Shown here in pieces: positions 17,708 through 26,272 of a stretch of DNA of 64,000 bases. Numbering within the stretch: the stretch's first letter is position 1; each line of letters begins with the position of its first letter. The notes beneath the pieces were generated by a model that made no database searches, had not been told where the DNA came from, and saw nothing but the letters and a program-made list of their open reading frames with translations. The stretch is from Paraburkholderia panacisoli (GTDB lineage: Bacteria > Pseudomonadota > Gammaproteobacteria > Burkholderiales > Burkholderiaceae), in contig NZ_VTUZ01000033.1 of NCBI RefSeq assembly GCF_008369935.1, positions 53,006-117,005 on the forward strand, given 5' to 3'. Both the position numbers and the translations under genes were made by a program.

Positions 17708-18631
17708 ATGCAAGTTCAGGACACGGATCTCAAGCTGTTGCGGATCTTCGAAACCATCGTGCAATGCGGTGGCTTCGCCGCAGCGCAACCGATTCTCAAC
17801 ATCGGCGCATCGAGCATTAGCGAATACATGTCGCAACTGGAGACACGCCTCGGACTGCGACTGTGCGAACGCGGACGGGCGGGTTTCCGCCTTACAGAAG
17901 AAGGTGCGGAGCTGCACGCCGCCGCGCAGCGTCTGCTTGGTGCGGTCGACACGTTTCAAATGGAAGCCGGCGCGTTGCGCAATCAGCTTTCCGGCGTGTT
18001 GCGCTTCGGCATGATCGAGGCGACGTTGACTGACAAAAACTCGCCGCTGCCGGCAGCGATTCGCGAGTTCGGCCAGATGGCGCCCGAAGTCCGCCTGCAT
18101 GTGCAGATCGAAACGCCAGGCAGCATGGAGCAGCACGTGCTGGACGGGCGCCTGCATCTGGCCGTGGGTCCATTTCCCGCGCGGATTCCCGGTCTCGACT
18201 ACATGCCGCTCTATCGGGAGGAGCAGGGGCTTTACTGCGCATCGACCCACCCGTTATACGAGAGGGCGAGTGGCCGTGTTCCCGTTTCGGTACTCAGCAA
18301 GCAGCGCCTGGCTGCGCGCGCTTACCTCGGCAGCCAGGAGCTCAAGCTGCTGCACACTGTGCAGGCCGCGGCCTCGGTCGACAACGTCGAAGGCCGCGCG
18401 ATGCTGATCCTGTCGGGCAACTACATCGGCTTTCTGCCGCCTCACTACGCGCAGCCCTGGGTGGAACGCGGTCTATTGGCCCGCATCGATCCCGAGCACT
18501 ACGTGACACATCTGGACTTTCAGATCATCACGCGCAAAGGCGGCGAATCGGCGCGGGTCGTGCAGGCCTTTTGCAAACAGCTGCGGGCTGCGGGCAGGGA
18601 AGTGAGCCGCGCCGCGCGAAGCGGCAAATAG
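17708..18631 (+). CDS. LysR-family transcriptional regulator
   Basis: This 307-residue protein has an N-terminal HTH (DLKLLRIFETIVQCGGFAAA, SSISEYMSQLETRLGLRL) and a C-terminal LysR sensor domain. It is similar along its whole length to the LysR at 15250-16176. AGAGGCGGCGCG precedes the ATG. It is divergent from the LivK-type binding protein and convergent with the agmatinase-family gene; the two stop codons (18629-18631 and 18632-18634) abut with no spacer. It could control either neighbour. Confidence 0.9.
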   Translation: MQVQDTDLKLLRIFETIVQCGGFAAAQPILNIGASSISEYMSQLETRLGLRLCERGRAGFRLTEEGAELHAAAQRLLGAVDTFQMEAGALRNQLSGVLRFGMIEATLTDKNSPLPAAIREFGQMAPEVRLHVQIETPGSMEQHVLDGRLHLAVGPFPARIPGLDYMPLYREEQGLYCASTHPLYERASGRVPVSVLSKQRLAARAYLGSQELKLLHTVQAAASVDNVEGRAMLILSGNYIGFLPPHYAQPWVERGLLARIDPEHYVTHLDFQIITRKGGESARVVQAFCKQLRAAGREVSRAARSGK

Positions 18632-19609
18632 TTAGCGGGAAAGATTCCGTTTGACTTTGCGCTGATGCATCACCCGGCCAATCGTGTTCAGCAGCAATTG
18701 CGCCGCCAGGATCGAAGTCGAACCCGAATGGTCGTAGTCAGGCGCGACTTCCACGAGGTCGATGCCGATCACGTCACCTTGTTGCGCAAGGCCAGCGAAC
18801 AGTTCGAGTCCTTCGTAGTACAGCAGGCCGCCGTGGCTCGGCGTGCCCGTGCCGGGCGCAATCGACGGATCGAAGCCATCGATATCGATGGTCAGGTAAT
18901 AGCGCACGCCCTTCGGGATGCGGTCGAGTACGCCCTGGATGCCGAGGCGCCGAAGGTCGCGCACCGAGATAATGTCCGAGCCCATCTCGCGTGCCTGTGC
19001 ATAACCCTCGCGCGCAGTAGACGATACGTTGCGAATGCCGATTTGCGTCATGCCCGATACAACGCTTTTTTCCGCCGCACGCCGCAGCGGATTACCGTGG
19101 CCATGACGCACGCCATGGCGCTCGTCGACGAAATCAAGGTGGGCGTCGATATGGACGATATGAAACGGCTCCTGGCCTTCGAACGCGTTGATGCACGGAA
19201 TGTTGATCGAGTGATCGCCTCCCATCACCACCGGCAACGCGCCCGTCGCGAGGATCTTGCGCACGCCGTACTCAATATTGGCGTGACTCTTCTCCGTGTT
19301 GGTGTGCACCATGTCCGCATCACCGATATCAACAATGCGCACTTCGTCGCTCGGCAGATAGACGACGTCGTCTTCGAAATCGTATGCGCCGCCGTGTCCG
19401 AATGAGAATAGCGTCGACGCATCGCGAATCGAGCGCGGACCGAACCTTGCGCCCGCGCGCCACTGCGTACCGCAGTCGAATGGAGCGCCCATCACCGCGA
19501 CGTCCGCGTCGATCTTGTCCCAGTCAAGACACAGCGGAGACTTCGCGAACGTGCAGATTCCCACAAACGGCAAATTGAGCCGGCCGGTTTCGTAGCTGTT
19601 TTCAGACAT
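18632..19609 (-). CDS. Agmatinase/arginase-family ureohydrolase
   Basis: This 325-residue enzyme has every manganese-ligand motif of the family: VVMGGDHSINIP, HIDAHLDFVDE and YLTIDIDGFDPSIAPGTGTP, plus the Glu-containing GIDLVEVAPDYDHS. The family hydrolyses guanidino compounds (agmatine, guanidinobutyrate, arginine and relatives) to urea and an amine. Length and the PGTGTPSHGGL loop favour the agmatinase/guanidinobutyrase branch, but the substrate is unproven. Together with the amine- and amino-acid-oxidising genes around it, it suggests a guanidine or polyamine catabolic region. Confidence 0.9.
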   Translation of the reverse strand: MSENSYETGRLNLPFVGICTFAKSPLCLDWDKIDADVAVMGAPFDCGTQWRAGARFGPRSIRDASTLFSFGHGGAYDFEDDVVYLPSDEVRIVDIGDADMVHTNTEKSHANIEYGVRKILATGALPVVMGGDHSINIPCINAFEGQEPFHIVHIDAHLDFVDERHGVRHGHGNPLRRAAEKSVVSGMTQIGIRNVSSTAREGYAQAREMGSDIISVRDLRRLGIQGVLDRIPKGVRYYLTIDIDGFDPSIAPGTGTPSHGGLLYYEGLELFAGLAQQGDVIGIDLVEVAPDYDHSGSTSILAAQLLLNTIGRVMHQRKVKRNLSR

Positions 19610-19907
19610 GATTGCCTTCGTCCTGTTATGGGTTCAGATAGGTGCGGCGCACCGGGCGCCCTCTTCGCTGCTGCAGCGGCGTCCGTTGTGACGGGCCAGC
19701 GGTGCATCTGAAACGGAGTCTAGGCAAACAAATTCAACGGAAAAATGCCAATGATCCGATATACACATCGGGAGAGTCCGAAGCAATCCCTGGACGGCGC
19801 CAGACCGTGATTGAGCCTGTCACGCATGCGAGGGGAAAGTTGACTTCGTCTATTTGAAAATACTTGCCGTCGTTTCTTTGAACGAGTAGCCTTGCGCTGT
19901 TCTACAA

Positions 19908-20090
19908 CGAAGTACGGGAGAGATCGTCCACCCGCGACGACGCCGACGGAGCAACCGCCCCGGAAACTCTCAGGCAAAAGGACCGTGCGGCGAGAACATC
20001 TGGAGAGCGGCGCATGCGCGCCCACCGAAGGGGAGCCAATACCGTAACCGGTAGTGGCGAAACTCTCAGGTACATGGACAGATGGGGCAT
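19908..20090 (+). promoter_or_regulatory. Tandem glycine riboswitch
   Basis: Two consecutive aptamers are readable. Aptamer 1 (about 19912-19988) shows GGGAGAG, GCCGACGGAGCAACCGCC, GAAACTCTCAGGCAAAAGG and ACCG. Aptamer 2 (about 19998-20084) shows CTGGAGAG, CCACCGAAGGGG, GCGAAACTCTCAGGTA and the closing ATGGACAGA. These are the conserved glycine aptamer elements in the usual pair with a short linker. The element ends about 52 bases before the FAD oxidase start. Between them GCCGG (20095-20099) can pair with CCGGC (20110-20114), a possible expression platform. It presumably switches the oxidase on when glycine is abundant. Confidence 0.93.
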
Positions 20091-20141
20091 TGGTGCCGGT
20101 CAACATCGGCCGGCAATGCTCAACGAACACTGGACCATGTC

Positions 20142-21419
20142 ATGTCCCACATTGCCATCATTGGCGCCGGAATTACGGGCGTCACCACTGCTTACGCCCT
20201 CGCTCGGCGCGGTCACCGCGTCATCGTTCTCGAACGTCATCGCTATGCGGCAATGGAAACGTCATTTGCCAACGGCGGACAACTCTCAGCCAGCAACGCC
20301 GAGGTCTGGAACAGTCGCGCTACCGTATTGAAAGGCCTGCGCTGGATGTTTAGCCGCGACGCGCCGCTCCTCATGAACCCGCGCCCGAGTTGGCACAAGT
20401 ACAGTTGGATCGGCGAGTTCCTGCGCCAGATTCCGAACTATCGCAGCAACACGATCGAAACAGTGCGGTTAGCCATCGCGGCACGCCAGCATATGTTCTC
20501 GATTGCTGAGCGGGAACAGATCGATTTCGACCTTGAACGACGCGGCATCCTGCATTTCTATGCCACCCGTAAGGAGTTCGATGCGGCGACGAAGGTCAAT
20601 GCATTGCTACGTGAAGGCGGCCTCGATCGACGCCCGGTGACGCCTGACGAGATTCGCGCCCTTGAGCCGGCGCTTCAGGGGCGGTTCCACGGGGGCTTCT
20701 TCACCGAGTCAGATTCGACCGGCGACATTCATAAGTTCACGCGTGGTCTTGCAGAAGCCTGCGTGCGTTTGGGTGTCGAGTTCCGCTATGACACGAGCGT
20801 GCAGTCCATCTCTGAGACTGCGGATGGCGAATTAAGGATTGCGTTCGCGCGCGACGGTCAACCTGACACGGATAGCTTCGACCAGGTGGTGATTTGTGCG
20901 GGCGTCGGAAGCCGTGCTCTGGCCGCGTATGTAGGAGACCACGTGAACGTCTATCCGGTGAAGGGTTATTCGATCACGGTCTGCCTGGACGATACAGGAA
21001 GCCAGCAAGCTGCGCCCTGGGTCAGCCTGCTTGATGACAACGCGAAGATTGTCACCAGCCGTCTCGGCGCCGATCGCTTCCGTGTTGCCGGAACGGCCGA
21101 ACTGAACGGTATGAACCGTGACATCCGCTCGGATCGAATCCAACCCCTCGTCAACTGGACGCGCAATCATTTCCCGGATATGTCCACGGCGCGCGTCATT
21201 CCGTGGGCTGGCCTGCGCCCCATGCTTCCGGGCATGTTGCCCAAGGTTGGCTCCGGTCGTCGACGCAACATTTTCTACAATACCGGTCACGGGCATTTAG
21301 GGTGGACGCTCTCGGCAGCGACTGCAGAAGCTGTTGCGGAACTTGTGGTCGGCAGTATGCGCAATTCAGCGAGCGCGAAGCCCGCGACGAAGCGAAAAGA
21401 CCTTCCGGTCAACGTCTGA
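20142..21419 (+). CDS. FAD-dependent amino-acid oxidoreductase (DadA/glycine-oxidase type)
   Basis: This 425-residue enzyme of the DAO family starts directly with the FAD dinucleotide fold (HIAIIGAGITGVTTAYALAR). It has the DadA-type METSFANGGQLSASNAEVWN loop, a central substrate domain, and the C-terminal FYNTGHGHLGWTLSAATAEA that closes the FAD site. The family oxidises D-amino acids, glycine or sarcosine to imino acids, passing electrons to quinones (DadA) or oxygen. The glycine riboswitch just upstream points to glycine or a glycine-derived amine as inducer and probably substrate. The Met at 20142 begins the FAD fold; the longer frame from 20082 would translate riboswitch sequence. Confidence 0.9.
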   Translation: MSHIAIIGAGITGVTTAYALARRGHRVIVLERHRYAAMETSFANGGQLSASNAEVWNSRATVLKGLRWMFSRDAPLLMNPRPSWHKYSWIGEFLRQIPNYRSNTIETVRLAIAARQHMFSIAEREQIDFDLERRGILHFYATRKEFDAATKVNALLREGGLDRRPVTPDEIRALEPALQGRFHGGFFTESDSTGDIHKFTRGLAEACVRLGVEFRYDTSVQSISETADGELRIAFARDGQPDTDSFDQVVICAGVGSRALAAYVGDHVNVYPVKGYSITVCLDDTGSQQAAPWVSLLDDNAKIVTSRLGADRFRVAGTAELNGMNRDIRSDRIQPLVNWTRNHFPDMSTARVIPWAGLRPMLPGMLPKVGSGRRRNIFYNTGHGHLGWTLSAATAEAVAELVVGSMRNSASAKPATKRKDLPVNV

Positions 21420-21443
21420 TAAGCGTTTAAAAGACGACATCAC

Positions 21444-21464
21444 AGACCCTGCGCTGCAGGGTCT
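21444..21464 (+). terminator. Terminator-like hairpin after the FAD oxidase
   Basis: AGACCCTGC, loop GCT, then GCAGGGTCT is a perfect 9-bp stem 25 bases after the stop codon. No T-run follows, so it may act as a processing stop or a weak terminator. Confidence 0.55.
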
Positions 21465-21604
21465 CGAGACTCCAGAAGCCTTCTCTCTCCAGAGATCGTC
21501 AAAACTTCCAGGTTCTTTGCGGCATCGAATAACGCCGTGCCTCCGAAGCGAAGCAAAGCGCGTTGAGGCGTGACGAGGTGAACCCGCTAGGGGCGCGCAG
21601 TTGA

Positions 21605-21823
21605 AATGTCGCGACGCAATTCCACGCAAAGCACTGGCTGGTTGCGGCGACTGAAAAAGGGTGGGGACTTTCGGCGCGGTCAGTTATTGCGCAGGATGGC
21701 GCGTCGAGGCGACGTGCGGTCCGCGCCATCGCACCGGATGAGGACGCGATCTTTCAATCACGGTATACGTCGGTGCGTGACGCCGTCGAGCGGGTCACTC
21801 ATGCGCCCGACCACCAAAGTTAA
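21605..21823 (+). pseudogene. Coding-like frame without a start codon
   Basis: Between a TGA (21602-21604) and a TAA (21821-21823) one frame reads with strong third-position G/C. It includes HAKHWLVAATEKGWGLSARS, then VRAIAPDEDAIFQSRYTSVR and a final DAVERVTHAPDHQS. No ATG or TTG occurs in it and the only GTG is near the end, so it looks like the body of a small gene that lost its start. No family is recognised. Confidence 0.3.
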
Positions 21824-21882
21824 ACGGCGACGCGGGCACGCAAGGCGGCGCATACGCAACCGCCGCCCGGCAGGTGACTGAT

Positions 21883-22017
21883 TTAGAACAGTCCGCGGCG
21901 CGACTCAGCGATCAATTCGCAGGTACGCAGATGGATTGCCCATGCATGTGCGCAGTGGGCGCGAAAACGTGCAAACCAGTTGGATTGGGTACGTACTGCG
22001 GCAGCGGCGGTATTCAT
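21883..22017 (-). CDS. 44-residue Arg/Ala-rich small protein
   Basis: The translation begins MNTAAAAVRTQSNWFARFRA, continues HCAHAWAIHLRTCELIAESR and ends RGLF. A strong GGGAGGC lies 6 bases before the ATG, better than most genes here, and third positions are GC rich. The protein is short, basic and aromatic, with two Cys, and resembles the anonymous small proteins often annotated in Burkholderia. It sits alone, downstream of the LacI gene on the same strand. Function unknown. Confidence 0.5.
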   Translation of the reverse strand: MNTAAAAVRTQSNWFARFRAHCAHAWAIHLRTCELIAESRRGLF

Positions 22018-22120
22018 GACAGGCCTCCCGGGTAATTGCCTAGGTATAAACCCTATTATACCGGTGCCATACTGCGGCGCAACGTGCCAAAATTGTCCAA
22101 GGGCCGAGTTGACCGCCCAT

Positions 22121-23173
22121 TTACGGATAAAGCTTGCCGAAGCGCTGCTCGACATACTGGGGGATGTTGACCGGCGTCACGACGACCACCGACGACGAGA
22201 GACCGACGGCCGAAGCAGGCAGCAGCTTATGGAAATGCATGATGTGATGGCAGGCGGTTCGCATGTCTTGCCGGAGGTCGTGATGCAGGACCGCACTGAT
22301 CTTCCCCTCGCGCAGCAGGTGAACGTTGTCCCTGTCGAGGTCGTGTCCGATGAAGCACTCCGGCATCTGGCCTATCGACTGCAGCGCGCGAAGTATCGCG
22401 ACGTTGCCGCCGCCCATCGAATAGACGGCTGCGATTTTCTTCCTTCGGCCTACGGCGCGTTTTACGCGTTCTTCTGTTTGCGTGTCGAGACCGTGCCCGC
22501 CGCTAGCATCGACGAGTTTCAACTTCGGAAAGCGTCGGCGTAATTCCTCGCGAAAACTGACTTCACGCTCTTCCTCGCCTTTGAAGCGTTCGTTGCTCAT
22601 CGTAACGAGAACGTTGCCCTCCGGGTGCACGAGCCATTGGCCAATGAGATACGCCGCCGTCGCCCCTGCCATCCGGTTGTCGAGTCCCGCATAGGCGATT
22701 CGCCCGGACTGTGGAATGTCAGTGAAGATGGTAATGACGGGGGTGCCGCGCTGCTGCAGTTCCGCGATAGCGTGCGAAATCTCGGGGACATCCCGCGCCT
22801 TCAGGAATATCCCGTGGCTGCCTCTGCGGCCGATCGCTTTCAAAGCATCGATGACCTCGGTGGTCGTCATGGTGTCGCGCATCAGAAAGCGCGGCCTGAA
22901 CACCGCGGGATGCAGACCCGGCAGCTCCGACTCCAGCGCTTCGCGTATCTCGTCGGAAAACCTGGGCGGCGCCTCGACAACGACATCGACAACCAGCTTG
23001 CGTCCGCTGGTTGCCAACTGGAACTGCTGTTTCTCCAGTTCCTTGATCGCGTGTTCGACGCGCTGACGCGTGTGCTCGCGAACATGTTTCCGCCCGTTCA
23101 GCACCCGGTCGACCGTGGCTAGCCCAAGGCCTGCCTGGAGGGCGATTTCCTTCATCAGAAATCGATGAGCCAC
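22121..23173 (-). CDS. LacI-family transcriptional regulator
   Basis: This protein of about 350 residues has a LacI HTH very close to its start (MKEIALQAGLGLATVDRVLN, then a hinge GRKHVREHTRQRV) and a periplasmic-binding-protein-like sugar/amine sensor domain (about 55-340). The sensor domain includes TIFTDIPQSGRIAYAGLDN, GNVLVTMSN and AAVYSMGGGN. I prefer the GTG at 23173, since the longer ATG start at 23224 adds residues that run into the divergent promoter; the exact start is uncertain. It is divergent from the PhyH-type dioxygenase at 23272, its likely target. Confidence 0.88.
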   Translation of the reverse strand: MAHRFLMKEIALQAGLGLATVDRVLNGRKHVREHTRQRVEHAIKELEKQQFQLATSGRKLVVDVVVEAPPRFSDEIREALESELPGLHPAVFRPRFLMRDTMTTTEVIDALKAIGRRGSHGIFLKARDVPEISHAIAELQQRGTPVITIFTDIPQSGRIAYAGLDNRMAGATAAYLIGQWLVHPEGNVLVTMSNERFKGEEEREVSFREELRRRFPKLKLVDASGGHGLDTQTEERVKRAVGRRKKIAAVYSMGGGNVAILRALQSIGQMPECFIGHDLDRDNVHLLREGKISAVLHHDLRQDMRTACHHIMHFHKLLPASAVGLSSSVVVVTPVNIPQYVEQRFGKLYP

Positions 23174-23271
23174 GGTTGGCGCCTCCCTGATTGATGTGTT
23201 TTTGAGGTGTTTATGGTACCGCAAGCGCCCGCTGGAGGACTATTGTCGATACCAGATAAGGAGGAGGCGCC

Positions 23272-24465
23272 ATGAACAGCACCGACGAGCGCAACGATGC
23301 GCCGGCACGCCGTGGGTATCGCGAGCAGGATTGTTCGCTGCGGGACTTTGTCGCCGTGCTGAAGGCCCGGCCGGAAGACGGCGATCTGAAGTTCGCCGCC
23401 GACATATGCGAGCACGTTCCGATCTACGACTGCCGCGAGCCTCGCAATGACCTGGAAGACCCGTTGTGTCGCGCTGACCTGCAAGCGGAGTGGGCAAACG
23501 TATTCAATCGTGGGGCGGGCGTGCTGGTGCTGAAGCGGGTCTATGCCGACACCACGCCCGTTGATGACGCTACAAAAGTCTTCGAATCGATCATCCGCGA
23601 AGAGCGCGAAGCGGGTGCCGCGGCCGCTGACCACTTTGCGAAAGCGGGAGCAAATGACCGGATCTGGAACGCGCAGGAGAAGCTGTGTCTGCGTGCTCCA
23701 TCGGTGTTTGCCCGCTACTATTCGAGCGCGGCGATTCTCGCCGTGGCCGAGGCGTGGCTCGGTCCTCGCTTTCAGGTCACGTCGCAGGTCAATGTCGTGC
23801 GTCCCGGCGGCGAGGCGCAGCAGGCCCATCGGGACTACCATCTCGGCTTTCAGACCGTAGCGGAAGCCGAACGTTACCCAGCCCATGTGCACGCGATGTC
23901 GGCCTTTCTCACGCTGCAAGGCGCGATCGCCCATAGCGACATGCCGGTGGAAAGCGGGCCAACCAAGCTTCTGCCGTTCTCGCAACGATATGCCGAAGGC
24001 TATCTTGCGTGGCGTCGCCAGGACTTCCGCGATTACTTCGAGACGCACTTCGTGCAATTGCCGCTCGCGAAAGGCGATGCGCTTTTCTTCAATCCGGCGC
24101 TCTTTCACGCAGCCGGTTCAAACCGGACGGCGTCGGTGCAGCGGATGGCGAACCTGTTGCAGATTTCATCGGCCTATGGCCGTGCAATGGAGTCGCTGAA
24201 TCGCGCGAGGATGTGCGAGGCGCTGTACCCGGTCCTGCTGGAGTGCCTCGGGACATCGAGCATGACAAGAGCTGAAGCCGATGCCGTGGTTGCTTCGTGC
24301 GCGGAGGGCTACCCCTTTCCGACGAACCTCGACCGGGACCCACCGCTCGGCGGCCTTGCGCCGGAGAGCCAACAGGGCTTGTTCTCCCGCGCACTCGATG
24401 AATCGTGGACCGTTGACAGATTTCGCGCGGCAATCCGCGAACAGGTTTTGCGCCGCGAAGCCTAG
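23272..24465 (+). CDS. Phytanoyl-CoA-dioxygenase (PhyH) family Fe(II)/2-oxoglutarate oxygenase
   Basis: This 397-residue enzyme has the iron-binding HxD in QQAHRDYHLGF. The distal His and the 2-oxoglutarate Arg are in FFNPALFHAAGSNRTA. A double-stranded beta helix lies between about 160 and 300. AAGGAGGAGGCGCC precedes the ATG. Bacterial PhyH proteins hydroxylate diverse small molecules; the substrate here is unknown. It is divergent from a LacI regulator, and with the neighbouring binding protein (24742) it suggests uptake and oxidation of a small amine or amino-acid-like compound. Confidence 0.88.
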   Translation: MNSTDERNDAPARRGYREQDCSLRDFVAVLKARPEDGDLKFAADICEHVPIYDCREPRNDLEDPLCRADLQAEWANVFNRGAGVLVLKRVYADTTPVDDATKVFESIIREEREAGAAAADHFAKAGANDRIWNAQEKLCLRAPSVFARYYSSAAILAVAEAWLGPRFQVTSQVNVVRPGGEAQQAHRDYHLGFQTVAEAERYPAHVHAMSAFLTLQGAIAHSDMPVESGPTKLLPFSQRYAEGYLAWRRQDFRDYFETHFVQLPLAKGDALFFNPALFHAAGSNRTASVQRMANLLQISSAYGRAMESLNRARMCEALYPVLLECLGTSSMTRAEADAVVASCAEGYPFPTNLDRDPPLGGLAPESQQGLFSRALDESWTVDRFRAAIREQVLRREA

Positions 24466-24685
24466 ACGCCGCGAGCAGGCCGTCGCCTGACGGTTCGGTT
24501 CCAATGGGCGGAAAAGAGGTTCATCACCGGACCAGGTTCGAGACGGTTCGAGAGATTCGACACAGCCGCTGGGATCATCGACAATCGGCAAACAAACACC
24601 GGATCGCGATCCTCATCGAGAGAACGGTCAATTGCCCGTCAGCTTCTTTGACGACCTCGAACGGGATACGGGTTGGGACCGACGC

Positions 24686-24723
24686 GCGCCCACGCCGCCA
24701 GTCCAACTGCCCGGCGTGGGCGC
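24686..24723 (-). terminator. Terminator-like hairpin downstream of the binding-protein gene
   Basis: GCGCCCACGCCG (24686-24697) and CGGCGTGGGCGC (24712-24723) form a perfect 12-bp stem with a 14-base loop, 18 bases past the stop of the binding protein on the minus strand. It lies in the 276-bp convergent spacer with the PhyH gene and could serve both. No T-run is seen. Confidence 0.55.
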
Positions 24724-24741
24724 ACACGAACGCGTGGGCTG

Positions 24742-25545
24742 TTACTGCGCGACCGGTTGAGTCACGTCGGTGCCGAACCAATGAAGGGATATCTTTTTCA
24801 GCGTACCGTCCTGCTTCAGCTCGGTCAGCGCATCATTGATCGCTTTCGCAAACTTGGGATTGTTCTGGCGGAACGGGATGCCCATTTCCTGATCCGCTCC
24901 CTTGAGCACTGCGCCCGGACGAAGCGGCAGTTGTGAGGTCTTGATCATATACGGCAACATCAGCCGGTCGTCGATCGTCGCATCAATACGTTTGCTTGAG
25001 AGATCACGCAGCTTTTCCGGCGCACCGGGGTAGGTCTGCACGTTGATGCCCGGCACGGCTCGTGCCATCTGGTCATAGTTGGTGCCGAGCGTCACGCCCA
25101 GCTTCTTGTCGCCCTTGAATTCATCTAGCGACTTGAACTCGCGCTTGTCGTCTGCCCGCTGGATCAATTGCGCAGCCGAGTACGTGTACGGCTGGCTGAA
25201 GTCGAGAGACTGCTTGCGTTGCGGCGTGATGGTGACCTGGTTGACGATCACGTCGAATTTTCCGGCCTGAAGCGCCGCGATGATGCCGCTCCACTCAGTG
25301 GGAATGAATTGCGGCTTGACGCCGAGCTTGGCCGCCACAGCCTTCGCGACGTCGACGTCGAAACCTTCGAGTTCACCCGCGGTATTGCGGGAATCGAATG
25401 GAGGATAGGTGCCCTCCAGGCCAATCCTGAGTACTCCAGCCTGCTTGACGCTGTCCAGCAGATCTTCAGCATGCGCGGCAACAGAAGTCAAGCCAATGGC
25501 CGATAAGGCAAACACGTTCGCGAGCAGGAGCTTCGACAATTTCAT
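24742..25545 (-). CDS. Polar amino-acid-type ABC substrate-binding protein
   Basis: This 267-residue protein of the SBP_bac_3 family has a Sec signal peptide (MKLSKLLLANVFALSAIG, cleavage near AHA-ED), GVLRIGLEGTYPPFDSRN, EGFDVDVAKAVAAKLG, and the C-terminal INDALTELKQDGTLKKIS with LHWFG. The family binds polar amino acids, cystine, opines or related compounds. AGAGGAGACATC lies before the ATG. No permease or ATPase gene is adjacent, so the transporter is either borrowed or lost. It is convergent with the PhyH gene. Confidence 0.92.
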   Translation of the reverse strand: MKLSKLLLANVFALSAIGLTSVAAHAEDLLDSVKQAGVLRIGLEGTYPPFDSRNTAGELEGFDVDVAKAVAAKLGVKPQFIPTEWSGIIAALQAGKFDVIVNQVTITPQRKQSLDFSQPYTYSAAQLIQRADDKREFKSLDEFKGDKKLGVTLGTNYDQMARAVPGINVQTYPGAPEKLRDLSSKRIDATIDDRLMLPYMIKTSQLPLRPGAVLKGADQEMGIPFRQNNPKFAKAINDALTELKQDGTLKKISLHWFGTDVTQPVAQ

Positions 25546-25898
25546 TTGATGTCTCCTCTTTGATTGAGTGTCGGGCTGCGCAACTATTCCACCGCCCGGG
25601 AAGGGATTCCGGCCGTTCTTGCAGGTTGCTTATTCCGGCAAGAAGTCTCCCATGAGGATCAGCAACCCAGGCGGTGCTTTGCGAAAAAGACTACGCTTCG
25701 CAGGCGTCATCCTAGCACTCGCGGTGTCATCTGAAGACGGTTTCAAAAAATCGCAGCTACCGGCACTGGACGTGGCACTGGCGCCTACCTGCTCACGTTT
25801 TGACCGGTTCCGCGAAAACCATTCCACAAACGCTTCTTTGCTCTTCGCCGCGTCGACGGCTAGATTCAATAAGGATGAATCGAATCGATGGAGGCCGC
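25546..25898. other. Intergenic region with a possible coding remnant
   Basis: These 353 bases hold the promoter of the binding protein (left) and that of the small ORF (right). On the minus strand a frame containing VDAAKSKEAFVEWFSRNRSK looks like a fragment of a longer protein, perhaps a regulator C-terminus, but it is too short to name. Nothing else is convincing. Confidence 0.3.
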
Positions 25899-26144
25899 AT
25901 GATGGCAAATTCAGCGCTGGCTATCTGGGACGGACTTCGGCACACCCGTACTTTTCTTGTGGACCGGATAACGCGAGGACGCGCCCCGTCCGCGCGCGCG
26001 CCGCAAGCCGGGCCGCCGCCACAATCCGCATGCAATTCGCCCGACAGGCTTGAACGCATTGCGGCCTACGCGCAATCCGGCTACTTTCATACGGAATACA
26101 CCGCCGGCATGTTCGTCGTGCCGCTCGATATTCCGTCCGACTGA
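25899..26144 (+). CDS. 81-residue hypothetical protein
   Basis: Paired ATGs (25899, 25902) follow GGAGG at ideal spacing. The protein has an N-terminal segment MANSALAIWDGLRHTRTFLV, a Pro/Ala/Arg-rich linker, and a C-terminal part LERIAAYAQSGYFHTEYTAG ending FVVPLDIPSD. No signal peptide or membrane helix is seen. No family is recognised. It lies about 130 bases upstream of the SDR gene on the same strand and may be co-transcribed with it. Confidence 0.6.
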   Translation: MMANSALAIWDGLRHTRTFLVDRITRGRAPSARAPQAGPPPQSACNSPDRLERIAAYAQSGYFHTEYTAGMFVVPLDIPSD

Positions 26145-26272
26145 CGCTGGTGATGGGTGGTGGGGCGGCCACGCAAGCACGCAGTCGTTCCGACGCGCGC
26201 ACGCCACGCCCGAGCGAAGAACCCGATGCCGCCACGCGTCGCGTGCCGCGGCTGTGGGCAATGGAGATTCCG

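Noticed and set aside
25652..26053. Plus-strand frame across the small-ORF region
   Set aside because: It conflicts with the ORF at 25899, which has an ideal ribosome site, and its own sequence loses codon bias after the first 30 codons.
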